A stretch of 17,885 nucleotides of DNA from Planctomycetota bacterium. Its GTDB lineage: Bacteria; Planctomycetota; Phycisphaerae; Tepidisphaerales; Tepidisphaeraceae. How positions within the stretch are numbered: the first letter of the stretch is position 1; each line of letters begins with the position of its first letter. The notes below the pieces were generated by a model. The model was not told the DNA's origin, made no database searches, and worked only from the letters and a program-made list of their open reading frames with translations. The translations under genes were made by a program, and so were the position numbers. Shown in pieces: positions 1 through 6,224 of the stretch. The stretch covers positions 1 to 17,885 of the forward strand of contig JAEZED010000100.1 in assembly GCA_023417885.1 (NCBI GenBank). The letters are read 5' to 3'.

Positions 1-103
1 GGCGACGACGACCCCTTGACGCTGGGCGGTGCGCCTGGCGCGTGCAGCAGAACTGGAGGTGATGATGAAGCCTCGCAGCTTGCCGGTTTCTCGATCAGCC
101 CCC

Positions 104-319
104 TCAACTCGCCACTTCATCGCACCCTCCAAGGCCATCATTCGCCGGTCCGAAGACAGACGGGATGGCTCTCAAAGCCTCCTCAAGCTGAGCCACGGTC
201 GCCATCCGGTAGACCTGAACGGTCCCGGTGTCCTGGCGAACCAGCACGGCCACGCCCGCGCGCGGCTGCTGATCGGTGACTTCGAGCCTCAGGCGTGATC
301 CGCCGACTTCAATAACCAT
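104..319 (-). CDS. Small hypothetical protein (71 aa)
   Basis: I do not recognise a family. The protein begins MVIEVGGSRL, reads as a short mixed beta/alpha protein, and has an amphipathic stretch AQLEEALRAI near residue 45. It has no signal peptide or membrane segment. The ATG at 319 is preceded by AAGGGA about 7 bases upstream, a usable ribosome binding site. It is the last of three closely spaced minus-strand genes (27 bases after the YqaE-like gene), so it is probably co-transcribed with them. A plus-strand reading frame covers the same DNA, but its product looks less protein-like. Existence is moderately supported; function unknown. Confidence 0.5.
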   Translation of the reverse strand: MVIEVGGSRLRLEVTDQQPRAGVAVLVRQDTGTVQVYRMATVAQLEEALRAIPSVFGPANDGLGGCDEVAS

Positions 320-346
320 CGCAGCATCCCTTTTTTCAGTTGAGGT

Positions 347-574
347 TCAGGAGGCGCGAGCGACAGGTGCGGGGTTACCGCCCTGCTGCTTGATCGCCCG
401 CACGACACGATCAGTCCGCTTGTCGGCCTGATGCGACGCCACGACTGCCACCGCGTGAATCGCGCCGGGCAGCCAGAACAGTAGCGTCAAGAAAAGGTTG
501 AGCAGGGCCTGGCCCGGCTTGCCGCAGAGCAGCACAGCGACGGGCGGAAGAATGACTGCGAGTAGGTATTTCAT
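347..574 (-). CDS. YqaE/Pmp3 family small membrane protein
   Basis: This 75-residue protein has the YqaE/Pmp3 (UPF0057) pattern: a first hydrophobic helix with ILPPVAVLL (residues 8-16), a short turn with GKPGQ, and a second helix ending in LPGAIHAVAVV (about 35-45), which matches the family's W-I-P-G-x-I-H-A signature. Known members are two-helix inner or plasma membrane proteins of about 50-60 residues, often induced by salt, cold or membrane stress; the biochemical role is unsettled. The charged tail after residue 48 is an extension. ATG at 574 follows TAAGGGAAAACC, a plausible ribosome binding site that overlaps the stop of the upstream gene. It sits in the middle of a three-gene operon on the presumed island. 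Confidence 0.8.
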   Translation of the reverse strand: MKYLLAVILPPVAVLLCGKPGQALLNLFLTLLFWLPGAIHAVAVVASHQADKRTDRVVRAIKQQGGNPAPVARAS

Positions 575-583
575 GGTTTTCCC

Positions 584-958
584 TTAGAGAATCGCCTTCT
601 CGATTCGGGTAGCGGTCACGCCATCTAGATCCGCCTTCACACGCGCAGCCTCCCGTGATGCCGCGGAGATGTAGAGCGTCACGTCCATTCGCGACGTTCG
701 ATCCACCCCATCGACGCGGTATCGTCCCGGCCCATCGGCCATCGCCACAGGCGGACGCGCGGGCTGCGGCCGTTGCGTCGGAGCCCGCGGCGGGGTCGGA
801 ACTGCGCTGCTGACCGCCGCTTTAATGACGAGCCCGAGAACGCCCAAGCCCAGGATGACGAGCGAAATGGTGACGCAGGCGGTCTGGGTCTGCGCCTGCT
901 CATCCAGCATCTGCTGGTATCTCTGAATGTCGGATTGTGCGAGCGACAGCCAAGACAC
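584..958 (-). CDS. Membrane-anchored protein with C-terminal RVDGVD-type module
   Basis: The 124-residue product has three parts: a polar N-terminus (1-28, Q-rich), one hydrophobic helix (about 29-50), a proline/arginine-rich linker (about 54-72), and a compact C-terminal module beginning GRYRVDGVDRTSRMDVTLYI and continuing to residue 120 with AAREAARVKADLDGVTAT-like spacing. I recall similar short modules (RV.G.D..T....E...AA..A...G..V) at the ends of planctomycete proteins, without a known function. The start is GTG at 958, chosen because AGGGGG lies about 5 bases upstream. It is the first gene of the three-gene minus-strand operon; 9 bases separate it from the YqaE-like gene. Function unknown. 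Confidence 0.6.
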   Translation of the reverse strand: MSWLSLAQSDIQRYQQMLDEQAQTQTACVTISLVILGLGVLGLVIKAAVSSAVPTPPRAPTQRPQPARPPVAMADGPGRYRVDGVDRTSRMDVTLYISAASREAARVKADLDGVTATRIEKAIL

Positions 959-1039
959 GCAGGCCCCCTGGGCTTGAGGTCACCACCCCCGGTGACGGAT
1001 GGATTCTGTCAGATTTGCCCGCAGCCTGCAAGGATTCGC

Positions 1040-1045
1040 TACCAT
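1040..1045 (+). promoter_or_regulatory. Candidate -10 box TACCAT directly before the 1053 start
   Basis: TACCAT ends 7 bases before the ATG at 1053. A weak -35-like TTGCCC lies at 1015-1020 with a long 19-base spacer. The position would put transcription initiation at or next to the start codon, as for several genes further right. Confidence 0.35.
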
Positions 1046-1052
1046 CCCCGGC

Positions 1053-1349
1053 ATGGCTGACGATCCGCTCCACATCTTCGAGGGAGAGGCTTTCAACGAC
1101 AACGGCTCGTTGGGGAAGGTCGGGATAAGCTACGAAGTAGTCCGGACTCCATCCGGGCAACCGGCCACGAGGGGTCGCATCATCTTCGCTGACGGCTCCG
1201 CACCGCCCACGCCGCAGCGGCTGCGCCTCGTGATCGACGGCAAAGACTTCGCAATCGACGTGGCGGGTTCGGACTTCTCATTCAGTGGTCCGCCGCCTCA
1301 CGTTAGTTTGTCAAAGACAAACGACCCCCCGCCGCATCCGCGATTCTGA
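1053..1349 (+). CDS. Small hypothetical protein (98 aa)
   Basis: I do not recognise a family. The protein begins MADDPLHIFEGEAF, looks soluble, and is rich in alternating hydrophobic residues typical of beta strands (residues about 20-80), with a proline-rich tail ending DPPPHPRF. The frame is open further upstream from 999, but ATG 1053 is preferred because a -10-like TACCAT lies 7 bases upstream and the extra 18 residues look non-coding. There is no Shine-Dalgarno sequence, so it may be leaderless. It reads toward the tRNA fragment and is the last gene of the presumed island. A minus-strand frame over part of it (900-1160) seems to be a shadow. Function unknown. Confidence 0.5.
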   Translation: MADDPLHIFEGEAFNDNGSLGKVGISYEVVRTPSGQPATRGRIIFADGSAPPTPQRLRLVIDGKDFAIDVAGSDFSFSGPPPHVSLSKTNDPPPHPRF

Positions 1350-1374
1350 CTCGCAAACGGCGCTAAAACATGAG

Positions 1375-1391
1375 AAGGCTTGCAAAGCCTT
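1375..1391. repeat. Short perfect inverted repeat near the island end
   Basis: AAGGCTT, spacer GCA, AAGCCTT. It lies 26 bases after the 1053-1349 gene and about 50 bases before the tRNA fragment. It could be a weak transcription stop without a T-run or a protein binding site near the attachment site; the sequence does not decide. Confidence 0.4.
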
Positions 1392-1439
1392 ATCGCTTCA
1401 GTTAGCCTAATAAAACCGGCTTGAATGAGCGTCCCCCCG

Positions 1440-1486
1440 CTTGACTGGGGGTCAAGAGGTCGCAGGTTCGAATCCTGTCGTCCCGA
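1440..1486 (+). pseudogene. 3' fragment of tRNA-Pro(GGG); probable attachment site
   Basis: The DNA folds as the 3' half of a tRNA. Anticodon stem CTTGA (1440-1444) pairs with TCAAG (1452-1456) around the loop CTGGGGG, anticodon GGG. A variable loop AGGTC follows, then T-arm GCAGG/TTCGAAT/CCTGT (1462-1478), acceptor strand CGTCCCG (1479-1485) and discriminator A1486. The matching 5' acceptor strand (CGGGACG) and a D-arm are absent from the preceding 100 bases; homology to a normal tRNA ends just before 1440. Fragments that run from the anticodon arm to the 3' end are the classic cores of tyrosine-integrase attachment sites. No CCA is encoded. Confidence 0.8.
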
Positions 1487-1492
1487 CTCAAC

Positions 1493-1537
1493 GACGCCGG
1501 CCGTGCTCCAGAAGAAGCGCGGCCGGCGTCTTGTTTC
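1493..1537 (+). terminator. Rho-independent terminator downstream of the tRNA fragment
   Basis: GACGCCGGCCG (1493-1503) pairs perfectly with CGGCCGGCGTC (1520-1530), an 11-bp stem, followed by TTGTTTCC. The T-rich side is on the plus strand, so it serves transcription coming from the tRNA. It is probably the original terminator of the tRNA gene before the element inserted. Confidence 0.7.
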
Positions 1538-1562
1538 CTCTCGGAAACGGATGCCTGCGGTG

Positions 1563-2525
1563 TCACCGCTGATCGGCCGGCTTCGTCGTCGGGTCCTCCG
1601 ACTTGCGCCGCCCGCCGAGCAGTCCGCCCAGACCCTTGCCGCCGAGCCCCTTCTCGATCTCTTCGCGAACCGCGTCGCCCCCCTGCTGCTTGAGTTGCTC
1701 GACGGCGTTGGCGCCATCTCCCTCCAGAAGCTTCTGGGCGGCGCCGGTCAGCTCCGGACCGAGCTTCTGCTCCAGGTCGCCAAGCTCCTCCTGGAGCCTG
1801 GCCTGAACCTCCTGGCGAAGCTTTCCCTTGTACTCATCGAGGATGGAGGAGAGATCACCCGCCAGGATCGCCTGGAGTTCTGGCGGAAGGTCCTCGCTCG
1901 CCGCCGCCTCGCGCGCCAGGGCCATGGCGACTTCGGTGACGACGCGCCCGATCTCCGCCCCGTTCTGCGCCTCGTCGGCGGTGCCGATCTCGGTCAGCGT
2001 GACGTCCGGGATCGTGACGGAGTACTCCGCGTCCAGGCCCTCGATGTTCGGACGAATCACGACGTTCGTGCCGGTGACGGTCAGCTTGTCGATCAGCAGC
2101 TTGGTCGTCGGTTCCTCGGAGCTGGTGTCGAGCCGGGCCATGAGGTCGCGCAGGTTGATGTTCGCCAGCCCCTCGGCGCTGCGCTCGATGACGAGGCGCG
2201 GCGAGTTGATGTTGATGTCGCGCACGCGAACCGGATTGTCCATCAGGTCGCCGTAGTTCACGCCGACGTTCACCTGGCCGAGTTCGAAGAGCACCGGCGA
2301 CTTGTAACCATCGGGGTTGGCGATGGCCAGGTCATCGAGCGTGAGGCTCCCGCCGAAGATGCTGACGTCAGCGTCGCCAAGCGTCGTGGCGAGGTCGAGC
2401 TGGGCCGTCCCCTCCTTCTCCACGGTGCCCTGGACGATCGAGTCGATCCGGCTGACGACGAGGACGACGGCGCCGATCAGCAGAACGACGATGACGGCGA
2501 GGCTGATGAGGATGATCTTTTTCAT
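1563..2525 (-). CDS. AsmA-like membrane-anchored protein
   Basis: The 320-residue protein starts MKKIILISLAVIVVLLIGAV, an uncleaved signal-anchor helix (about 3-26), followed by an AsmA-like beta-rich region. GSLTLDDLAIANPDGY (about 59-74) and a stretch of the form NPVRVRDININSPRLVIER (about 97-115) are typical of AsmA-domain proteins, which are thought to act in envelope lipid transport or outer-membrane assembly. The C-terminal part (about 215-290) is charged and probably coiled-coil, ending in a glycine-rich, lysine/arginine tail. ATG 2525 is chosen over the frame's upstream ATG because GGAG lies 8 bases before it and the hydrophobic helix starts at once. A -10-like TATCGT lies at 2554-2559. 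It is divergent from the TIGR03790 gene. Family fit is good; precise role unknown. Confidence 0.75.
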   Translation of the reverse strand: MKKIILISLAVIVVLLIGAVVLVVSRIDSIVQGTVEKEGTAQLDLATTLGDADVSIFGGSLTLDDLAIANPDGYKSPVLFELGQVNVGVNYGDLMDNPVRVRDININSPRLVIERSAEGLANINLRDLMARLDTSSEEPTTKLLIDKLTVTGTNVVIRPNIEGLDAEYSVTIPDVTLTEIGTADEAQNGAEIGRVVTEVAMALAREAAASEDLPPELQAILAGDLSSILDEYKGKLRQEVQARLQEELGDLEQKLGPELTGAAQKLLEGDGANAVEQLKQQGGDAVREEIEKGLGGKGLGGLLGGRRKSEDPTTKPADQR

Positions 2526-2573
2526 GGCTGGCACTCCACGGCAGTCCACCTCGACGATAGGCCGGGGCTGGAT

Positions 2574-2602
2574 TTGACCTATCGGCCAGAGGACCGGACC
2601 AT
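2574..2602 (+). promoter_or_regulatory. Promoter of the TIGR03790 gene, leaderless geometry
   Basis: TTGACC (2574-2579), 17-base spacer, GACCAT (2597-2602), then 6 bases to the ATG at 2609. The -35 matches the consensus in 5 of 6 positions and the spacer is ideal. Initiation would fall on the start codon itself; no Shine-Dalgarno sequence is present. The oppositely oriented AsmA-like gene has a TATCGT box at 2554-2559, so the two promoters sit back to back within about 50 bases. Confidence 0.5.
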
Positions 2603-2608
2603 CCTCGC

Positions 2609-4186
2609 ATGCCCGCCGCGAAATTACTGCGCGTTCTGCTCCCGGGTCTCCTGCTCCTGATCGCAGCCCCCGCGGCCCTGGCGGATCTCGCCGCCGAGCA
2701 TCTCCTGCTCATCACCAACCGGAACGTGCCCGAAAGCCGGCAACTGGCCGAGTATTACCGGCAGGCCCGCGACGTGCCCGACGGCCGGGTGATCGAGCTG
2801 GACCTGCCCGTCGAGGACAAGATCAGCCGCGAGCAGTACGAGCGGCTTGTCGTTCCCGCAGTGCGACGGTTCATCCAGGACAACGGGCTGCGGCAGCAGG
2901 TACGTTGTGCCGTCACCTTCTACGGCGTGCCGCTGATCGTCGGCCCGCGCGTGCTGACGGAGGCTGAGCGAACTGAGCGCGGGCAGGTGGTCCGCGAGGC
3001 GTCCGACGTCGCCCAGCAACTGGCCCCCATCGTCCGCGATGCCGAGCAGGTCGCCGCCCGGCTCGGCTACGCCCCGCCGCAGGTCTCGCCCCAGGACGCG
3101 CGCCGGCTCGAGGTGCTGCTGGGGCGACTGGCCTCCGCCGAGGCCTACATCGCCGGCCGGGGCCCCGCGCTTGGCGGGCAGCAGCGACAGGACCTGGAGC
3201 GCGAAGTCGCCGCCCTGCGCCAGCGGCTGGAGCGTCCCTTCGCACCGGACGGCGGAACCGTCGACCCTGCGGAGATCGCGAAGCTGCTCCGCGCCGGCGA
3301 CGAGGCCAGCCGCCGCATCGTGCGCGACCGCCTCCGGGGCCGTGCCGGTCTCCGAACCTACGCACAGGTCCTCGTGCAGCAGCAGCGGCTTCTCAGCGAG
3401 GAGCAGAGCGACGCCGCCTTCGACAGCGAACTCGCCACGCTCTGGATCCAGAACGCCCCCGCCGCCGGGTGGCTCATGAACCCGCTGGCCAGGGAGGAAG
3501 CCGAAGCACCGCCCGAGTCCGTGATGATGGTCAGCCGGCTCGACGGCCGGAGCCCGCAGCAGGTGCGCGACCTGATCGCCAACAGCGTCCGCGTCGAGCG
3601 CGACGGCCTCCAGGGCAAGATCGTCATCGACTCCCGCGGCATTGCCCCCGAAACCGACGGCAACGCCGGCTACGGGGTCTTCGACGAGCAGCTGCGCCGC
3701 CTCGCCGACTTCCTGGAGCAGAAGGCGACGCTCCCCGTGGTGCATGACGACGCGCCGGAAGTGATCCAGCCTCCCGGCGAGGCGGGGGTGGCGGTCTACG
3801 TGGGGTGGTACAGCCTGATGAAGTACGTCCGCGGGATGGAGTTCGTGCCGGGCGCCGTGGGATATCACGTCGCCAGCTTCGAGATGCGGTCGCTGCGCGA
3901 TCCGGCCCTGCCCGGCTGGGTGCGCGGGCTCCTGGACGACGGCGTCGTCGCCACCATGGGGCCGGTGAGCGAGCCGTACCTCATCGCCTTCCCACCGCCC
4001 GAACAGTTCGTCCCCCTGCTTCTCACGGGCGAGCTGACCCTCGCCGAGACCTATTGGCGCACGGTGCCGCTGATGAGCTGGAAGCTCGGCCTGATCGGCG
4101 ACCCACTTTATCGGCCCTTCGGGCAGCGCCCCGCACTGGAGAAGTCGGAGCTTCCCCCGCCCCTCCGGCTGCGCGCGGGTCAATGA
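2609..4186 (+). CDS. Secreted TIGR03790-family protein with a helical insertion
   Basis: The 525-residue protein begins with a signal peptide (hydrophobic 6-20, likely cut after ALA at 25). The mature start HLLLITNRNVPESRQLAEYY (about 31-50), then LDLPVEDKISREQYE and the strand TFYGVPL, match the N-terminal half of TIGR03790 proteins. The second half has FDSELATLW (271-279), DSRG, GYGVFDEQLR, YVGWYSL (397-403) and a GAVGYHVASFE region, also characteristic. Between the halves (about 115-268) there is a long Q/R/E-rich helical segment that I do not expect in the family core. The function of TIGR03790 proteins is not established; many occur in planctomycetes and related bacteria. It is monocistronic, followed by 150 bases with no feature. 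Confidence 0.8.
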   Translation: MPAAKLLRVLLPGLLLLIAAPAALADLAAEHLLLITNRNVPESRQLAEYYRQARDVPDGRVIELDLPVEDKISREQYERLVVPAVRRFIQDNGLRQQVRCAVTFYGVPLIVGPRVLTEAERTERGQVVREASDVAQQLAPIVRDAEQVAARLGYAPPQVSPQDARRLEVLLGRLASAEAYIAGRGPALGGQQRQDLEREVAALRQRLERPFAPDGGTVDPAEIAKLLRAGDEASRRIVRDRLRGRAGLRTYAQVLVQQQRLLSEEQSDAAFDSELATLWIQNAPAAGWLMNPLAREEAEAPPESVMMVSRLDGRSPQQVRDLIANSVRVERDGLQGKIVIDSRGIAPETDGNAGYGVFDEQLRRLADFLEQKATLPVVHDDAPEVIQPPGEAGVAVYVGWYSLMKYVRGMEFVPGAVGYHVASFEMRSLRDPALPGWVRGLLDDGVVATMGPVSEPYLIAFPPPEQFVPLLLTGELTLAETYWRTVPLMSWKLGLIGDPLYRPFGQRPALEKSELPPPLRLRAGQ

Positions 4187-4337
4187 TTTCCAGAAGCGCT
4201 CCCCTGACCGGGCGAGCGGCAGCGTGTCTTGCGAGTTCCGCCAAGGTCGCCGCGGGCGAACGCCGATACGAAGGTAGGCGCGTGGCGGCGTCGGCCGACG
4301 TAACCGCAGCCGCGCAGCCCCTCACCCGGAGCTCGTG

Positions 4338-4547
4338 ATGTCCTGCCAGCTGATCTGTCCGAACCTTCGCTGCCGTAAGATCCTCAAGGTTCCCGAGGAG
4401 GCGCGCGGCAAGATCGTCCGGTGCCAGTATTGCCAGACCATGCTGCGCGTGCCTCCGGCGCGCGTGCCCACGGAAGATGCCCCGGCCGAGGCGTCCGCCC
4501 GACCGTCCGCAACGACCGCTCAGTCACCGCGGCGTCACGTGGCGTAG
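4338..4547 (+). CDS. Small zinc-ribbon protein
   Basis: The 69-residue protein has an N-terminal zinc-ribbon-like motif: ICPNLRC, then KILKVPEEARGKIVRCQYC and a closing LRVP (residues about 6-40). In related planctomycete domains the pattern is C-x2-C ... VRC-x2-C ... RVP; here the first pair is spaced C-x4-C and the second is C-x2-C. The rest (from about 43) is a low-complexity P/A/S/R-rich tail. ATG 4338 is favoured; a GTG immediately before it (4335) is possible. GGAG lies about 6-7 bases upstream. Such ribbons usually begin larger planctomycete membrane or kinase-like proteins; a stand-alone version suggests metal binding or protein interaction. Role unknown. Confidence 0.65.
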   Translation: MSCQLICPNLRCRKILKVPEEARGKIVRCQYCQTMLRVPPARVPTEDAPAEASARPSATTAQSPRRHVA

Positions 4548-4601
4548 CCGGCGGCGGTTCGCAGCGGCGGTGCCCGCTGGTGTTCATGACTCGAAAGAAG
4601 A

Positions 4602-4631
4602 AAGCCCGCCCCGAGTGATCGGGGCGGGCTT
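4602..4631. terminator. Strong bidirectional terminator between convergent genes
   Basis: AAGCCCGCCCCGA (4602-4614), loop GTGA, TCGGGGCGGGCTT (4619-4631): a perfect 13-bp stem. On the minus strand it is followed by TCTTCTTTC, a T-rich tract serving the prepilin-like gene that ends at 4669. On the plus strand CGTTTAC follows, serving the zinc-ribbon gene that ends at 4547. Confidence 0.85.
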
Positions 4632-4668
4632 CGTTTACAGATACCGGATCTGTCTGATCGTCAGGCGA

Positions 4669-5736
4669 TCAGGCGGCGGCTTCGGACCAGTCGTCGACGG
4701 GGACGAGGAAGCTGTCGCTGCCGGTGCCGGGACTCGGGTAGAGGTGCTCCTCATTGGCGCCCCAGGCGTCACCACTCGGGCTGCCGTCGCCCGACTCGCC
4801 CATGGCCAGGCGGCCGGACTGATCCGGGCGAACCTGGTTGTTGACGACGATGACGATGGTCGGATCCTGAGCGGTGTAGATGTTGTCGCGCTGCGGGCCC
4901 TCGAACGGCGAGGTGACGAAGCGGACGCTGCCGTCGGCGTAGAGGACGTTCTGCCCCTCCTTGCCGTGGTTGTTGCTGTTGCCGAGCTTCATCTCCTTGT
5001 TGGAGCTGTTGGTCGTCACAGCGGTAACCGAGTCGCGCCCGGTGGCGTTGCGGCCCGGGTTCATGTCCGCGGCAACCGCGAACGTCGAGGACAGCGAGTC
5101 ATTCCACTTGAACCCGCGGCCGACCGCGTCGATCGCCGGGTACATGTTCTGGAAGCTGTAGCTGTTGTTGCGGACCGGGTTGACCCAGTTCACGTAGCCC
5201 GACTTGCCGCGACCGGCAAAGAAGGCGACCTCTTCGGCGTTGCTGCTGGGGCACAGGAACACAGCCGGCGTCAGGTCGCTCTGGCGCATCAGGTGCCAGA
5301 AGGCGGCCGAAACGTCGTTCGCGTTCGGTCGGAAGTCCTCGGCGTGCTGCGGCTTGGTGCCGTCGATGAACGGATCGGCATCCACGTGCCCGGGGTTGCC
5401 AGCGGTGGCGCCGGCGGCAGTGCCGGCCAGCCAGTCGACCGTATCGCCGTACTGGTGGTTGACCGCGGCACCGGCGGTGGCGCCGGGATAGGCGGCGACC
5501 GACGTGCCCGGATCGTAGTACGTGCGGGGGTAGTTGCCGCCGCGGATGTCGTCGATCGCGTACTGGCGCATGGCCTGACCGATCTGACGGATGTTGCTGC
5601 CGCACTTGATGCGGTTGCCCGCCTCACGAGCGCGGCTGAGCGTCGGGAGCAGGATCGAGATCAGCAGCGCGATGATGCCGATCACGACCAGCAGCTCGAC
5701 AAGCGTGAAACCCTTGCGGGTACGAGTGCGCTTCAT
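4669..5736 (-). CDS. Prepilin-like (type II pseudopilin-type) surface protein with H-x-DG motif
   Basis: The 355-residue protein starts MKRTRTRKGFTLVELLVVIG. Prepilin peptidase would cut between G9 and F10, leaving Phe1 and the conserved Glu5, followed by a hydrophobic helix and a LLPTLSRAREAGNRIKCGSN-type region, the standard planctomycete form. Later comes NNHGKEGQNVLYADGSVRFV (about 270-290), the prepilin-associated H-X9-DG motif, here with ten residues between His and Asp-Gly. The rest is a large N/G/D/T-rich exported domain. The ATG at 5736 follows AAAGGAG with 6-base spacing, an excellent ribosome binding site. The terminator at 4602-4631 ends the single-gene transcript. Planctomycete genomes hold many such paralogues, mostly of unknown role. 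Confidence 0.9.
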   Translation of the reverse strand: MKRTRTRKGFTLVELLVVIGIIALLISILLPTLSRAREAGNRIKCGSNIRQIGQAMRQYAIDDIRGGNYPRTYYDPGTSVAAYPGATAGAAVNHQYGDTVDWLAGTAAGATAGNPGHVDADPFIDGTKPQHAEDFRPNANDVSAAFWHLMRQSDLTPAVFLCPSSNAEEVAFFAGRGKSGYVNWVNPVRNNSYSFQNMYPAIDAVGRGFKWNDSLSSTFAVAADMNPGRNATGRDSVTAVTTNSSNKEMKLGNSNNHGKEGQNVLYADGSVRFVTSPFEGPQRDNIYTAQDPTIVIVVNNQVRPDQSGRLAMGESGDGSPSGDAWGANEEHLYPSPGTGSDSFLVPVDDWSEAAA

Positions 5737-5753
5737 GCGAAGCTCCTTTCGGC

Positions 5754-5787
5754 CGGGTCTGGAAGACCCGAGGCTCATTGCTGAGCC
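5754..5787 (-). promoter_or_regulatory. Two tandem hairpins in the prepilin mRNA leader
   Basis: Read on the minus strand: GGCTCA-GCAA-TGAGCC, a 6-bp stem capped by a GNRA-type tetraloop (5772-5787), then CGGGTCT-TCC-AGACCCG, a 7-bp stem (5754-5770). The second ends 17 bases before the start codon, just ahead of AAAGGAG. This suggests a structured 5' leader that may affect mRNA stability or translation. It does not match a riboswitch consensus that I can recall. Confidence 0.5.
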
Positions 5788-6207
5788 GTTTCTGCCCTCG
5801 AGGGAACCACTCGTGCCGCGCCTCATGGCGACCACTGCTGCCGGCATGGATATAAGGGAATGATGCCAGTTTCTTGAAAGACCGCACCGCAACGACTTCG
5901 GCGATCTCCCAGGCGAGCCGGTGGAAGCAAGGCATATAAGCCGGCTCGTCAGCAGCAACAGCAACCTTCAGCGGGACTACGGTTGGGGAACTTCGGGGGC
6001 GGGTGTCGCCGCAGCGACCACCGCTGCGGCATATTTCATTGACTCATCTCGTCCGGCGGCGCTCTCCGCGCCGGCGTCGGACGCTGGGTTATTCGTGTCG
6101 ATCGACCGCACGATGCTGCAAGCCATGGAAATCTTGTGACCTGGAGAAAAGCGATCGTCGTTTCCGCGTCGGCCTGGCGGCCGGGGTGGGCTCCAAAACC
6201 CGCCTTG

Positions 6208-6224
6208 CGACCCGATCCGGGTCG
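6208..6224 (-). terminator. Possible weak terminator after coaD
   Basis: CGACCCG-(3-base loop)-CGGGTCG, a 7-bp GC-rich stem about 90 bases past the coaD stop on the minus strand. A TTTT stretch follows about 10 bases later. The distance and the missing immediate T-run make this uncertain. Confidence 0.25.

Larger units (their letters stand above)
1..1439. mobile_element. Right-hand end of a probable integrated element (genomic island)
   Basis: The region is bounded on the right by a 3' tRNA-Pro fragment (1440-1486) that lacks its 5' half. When an element integrates into the 3' end of a plus-strand tRNA gene, the intact tRNA lies at the far left end and a duplicated 3' fragment marks the right end, so the island should extend leftward out of the window. 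The content is four small genes of accessory character and the base composition looks less GC-rich than the right-hand part (an impression, not a calculation). No integrase is visible here; it may lie outside the window. The extent of the element and its mobility are inferred. Confidence 0.45.

Noticed and set aside
62..298. Plus-strand frame with a near-perfect GGAGGTGATG start
   Set aside because: The ribosome-binding-like sequence is attractive, but the product is R/S/P/H-rich and overlaps the minus-strand 71-residue gene, which reads more like a protein and belongs to an operon. It remains the main alternative for this stretch.
1410..1490. A complete tRNA gene
   Set aside because: The preceding 30 bases cannot pair with the acceptor strand CGTCCCG and do not form a D-arm; eight extra bases separate GAGC from the anticodon stem.
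1425..2660. A 411-codon plus-strand frame, and a minus-strand frame 1298-1717 containing QDSNLRPLDPQSS
   Set aside because: Both run through the tRNA fragment; their translations (VPPLDWGSRGRRFESCRP and QDSNLRPLDPQSS) are well-known artefacts of translating tRNA genes. The AsmA-like gene on the minus strand explains the rest.
2624..4183. A 519-codon minus-strand frame opposite the TIGR03790 gene
   Set aside because: It is the antisense shadow of a recognised gene in GC-rich DNA; its translation is H/G/R/V-rich with no motif.
4477..5784. A 435-codon plus-strand frame
   Set aside because: It is antisense to the prepilin-like gene, which has a signal sequence, motif, ribosome binding site and terminator.
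5850..5870. Possible sigma-54 promoter (CTGGCAT...) before the prepilin-like gene
   Set aside because: The GC of the -12 element is missing at the required distance.
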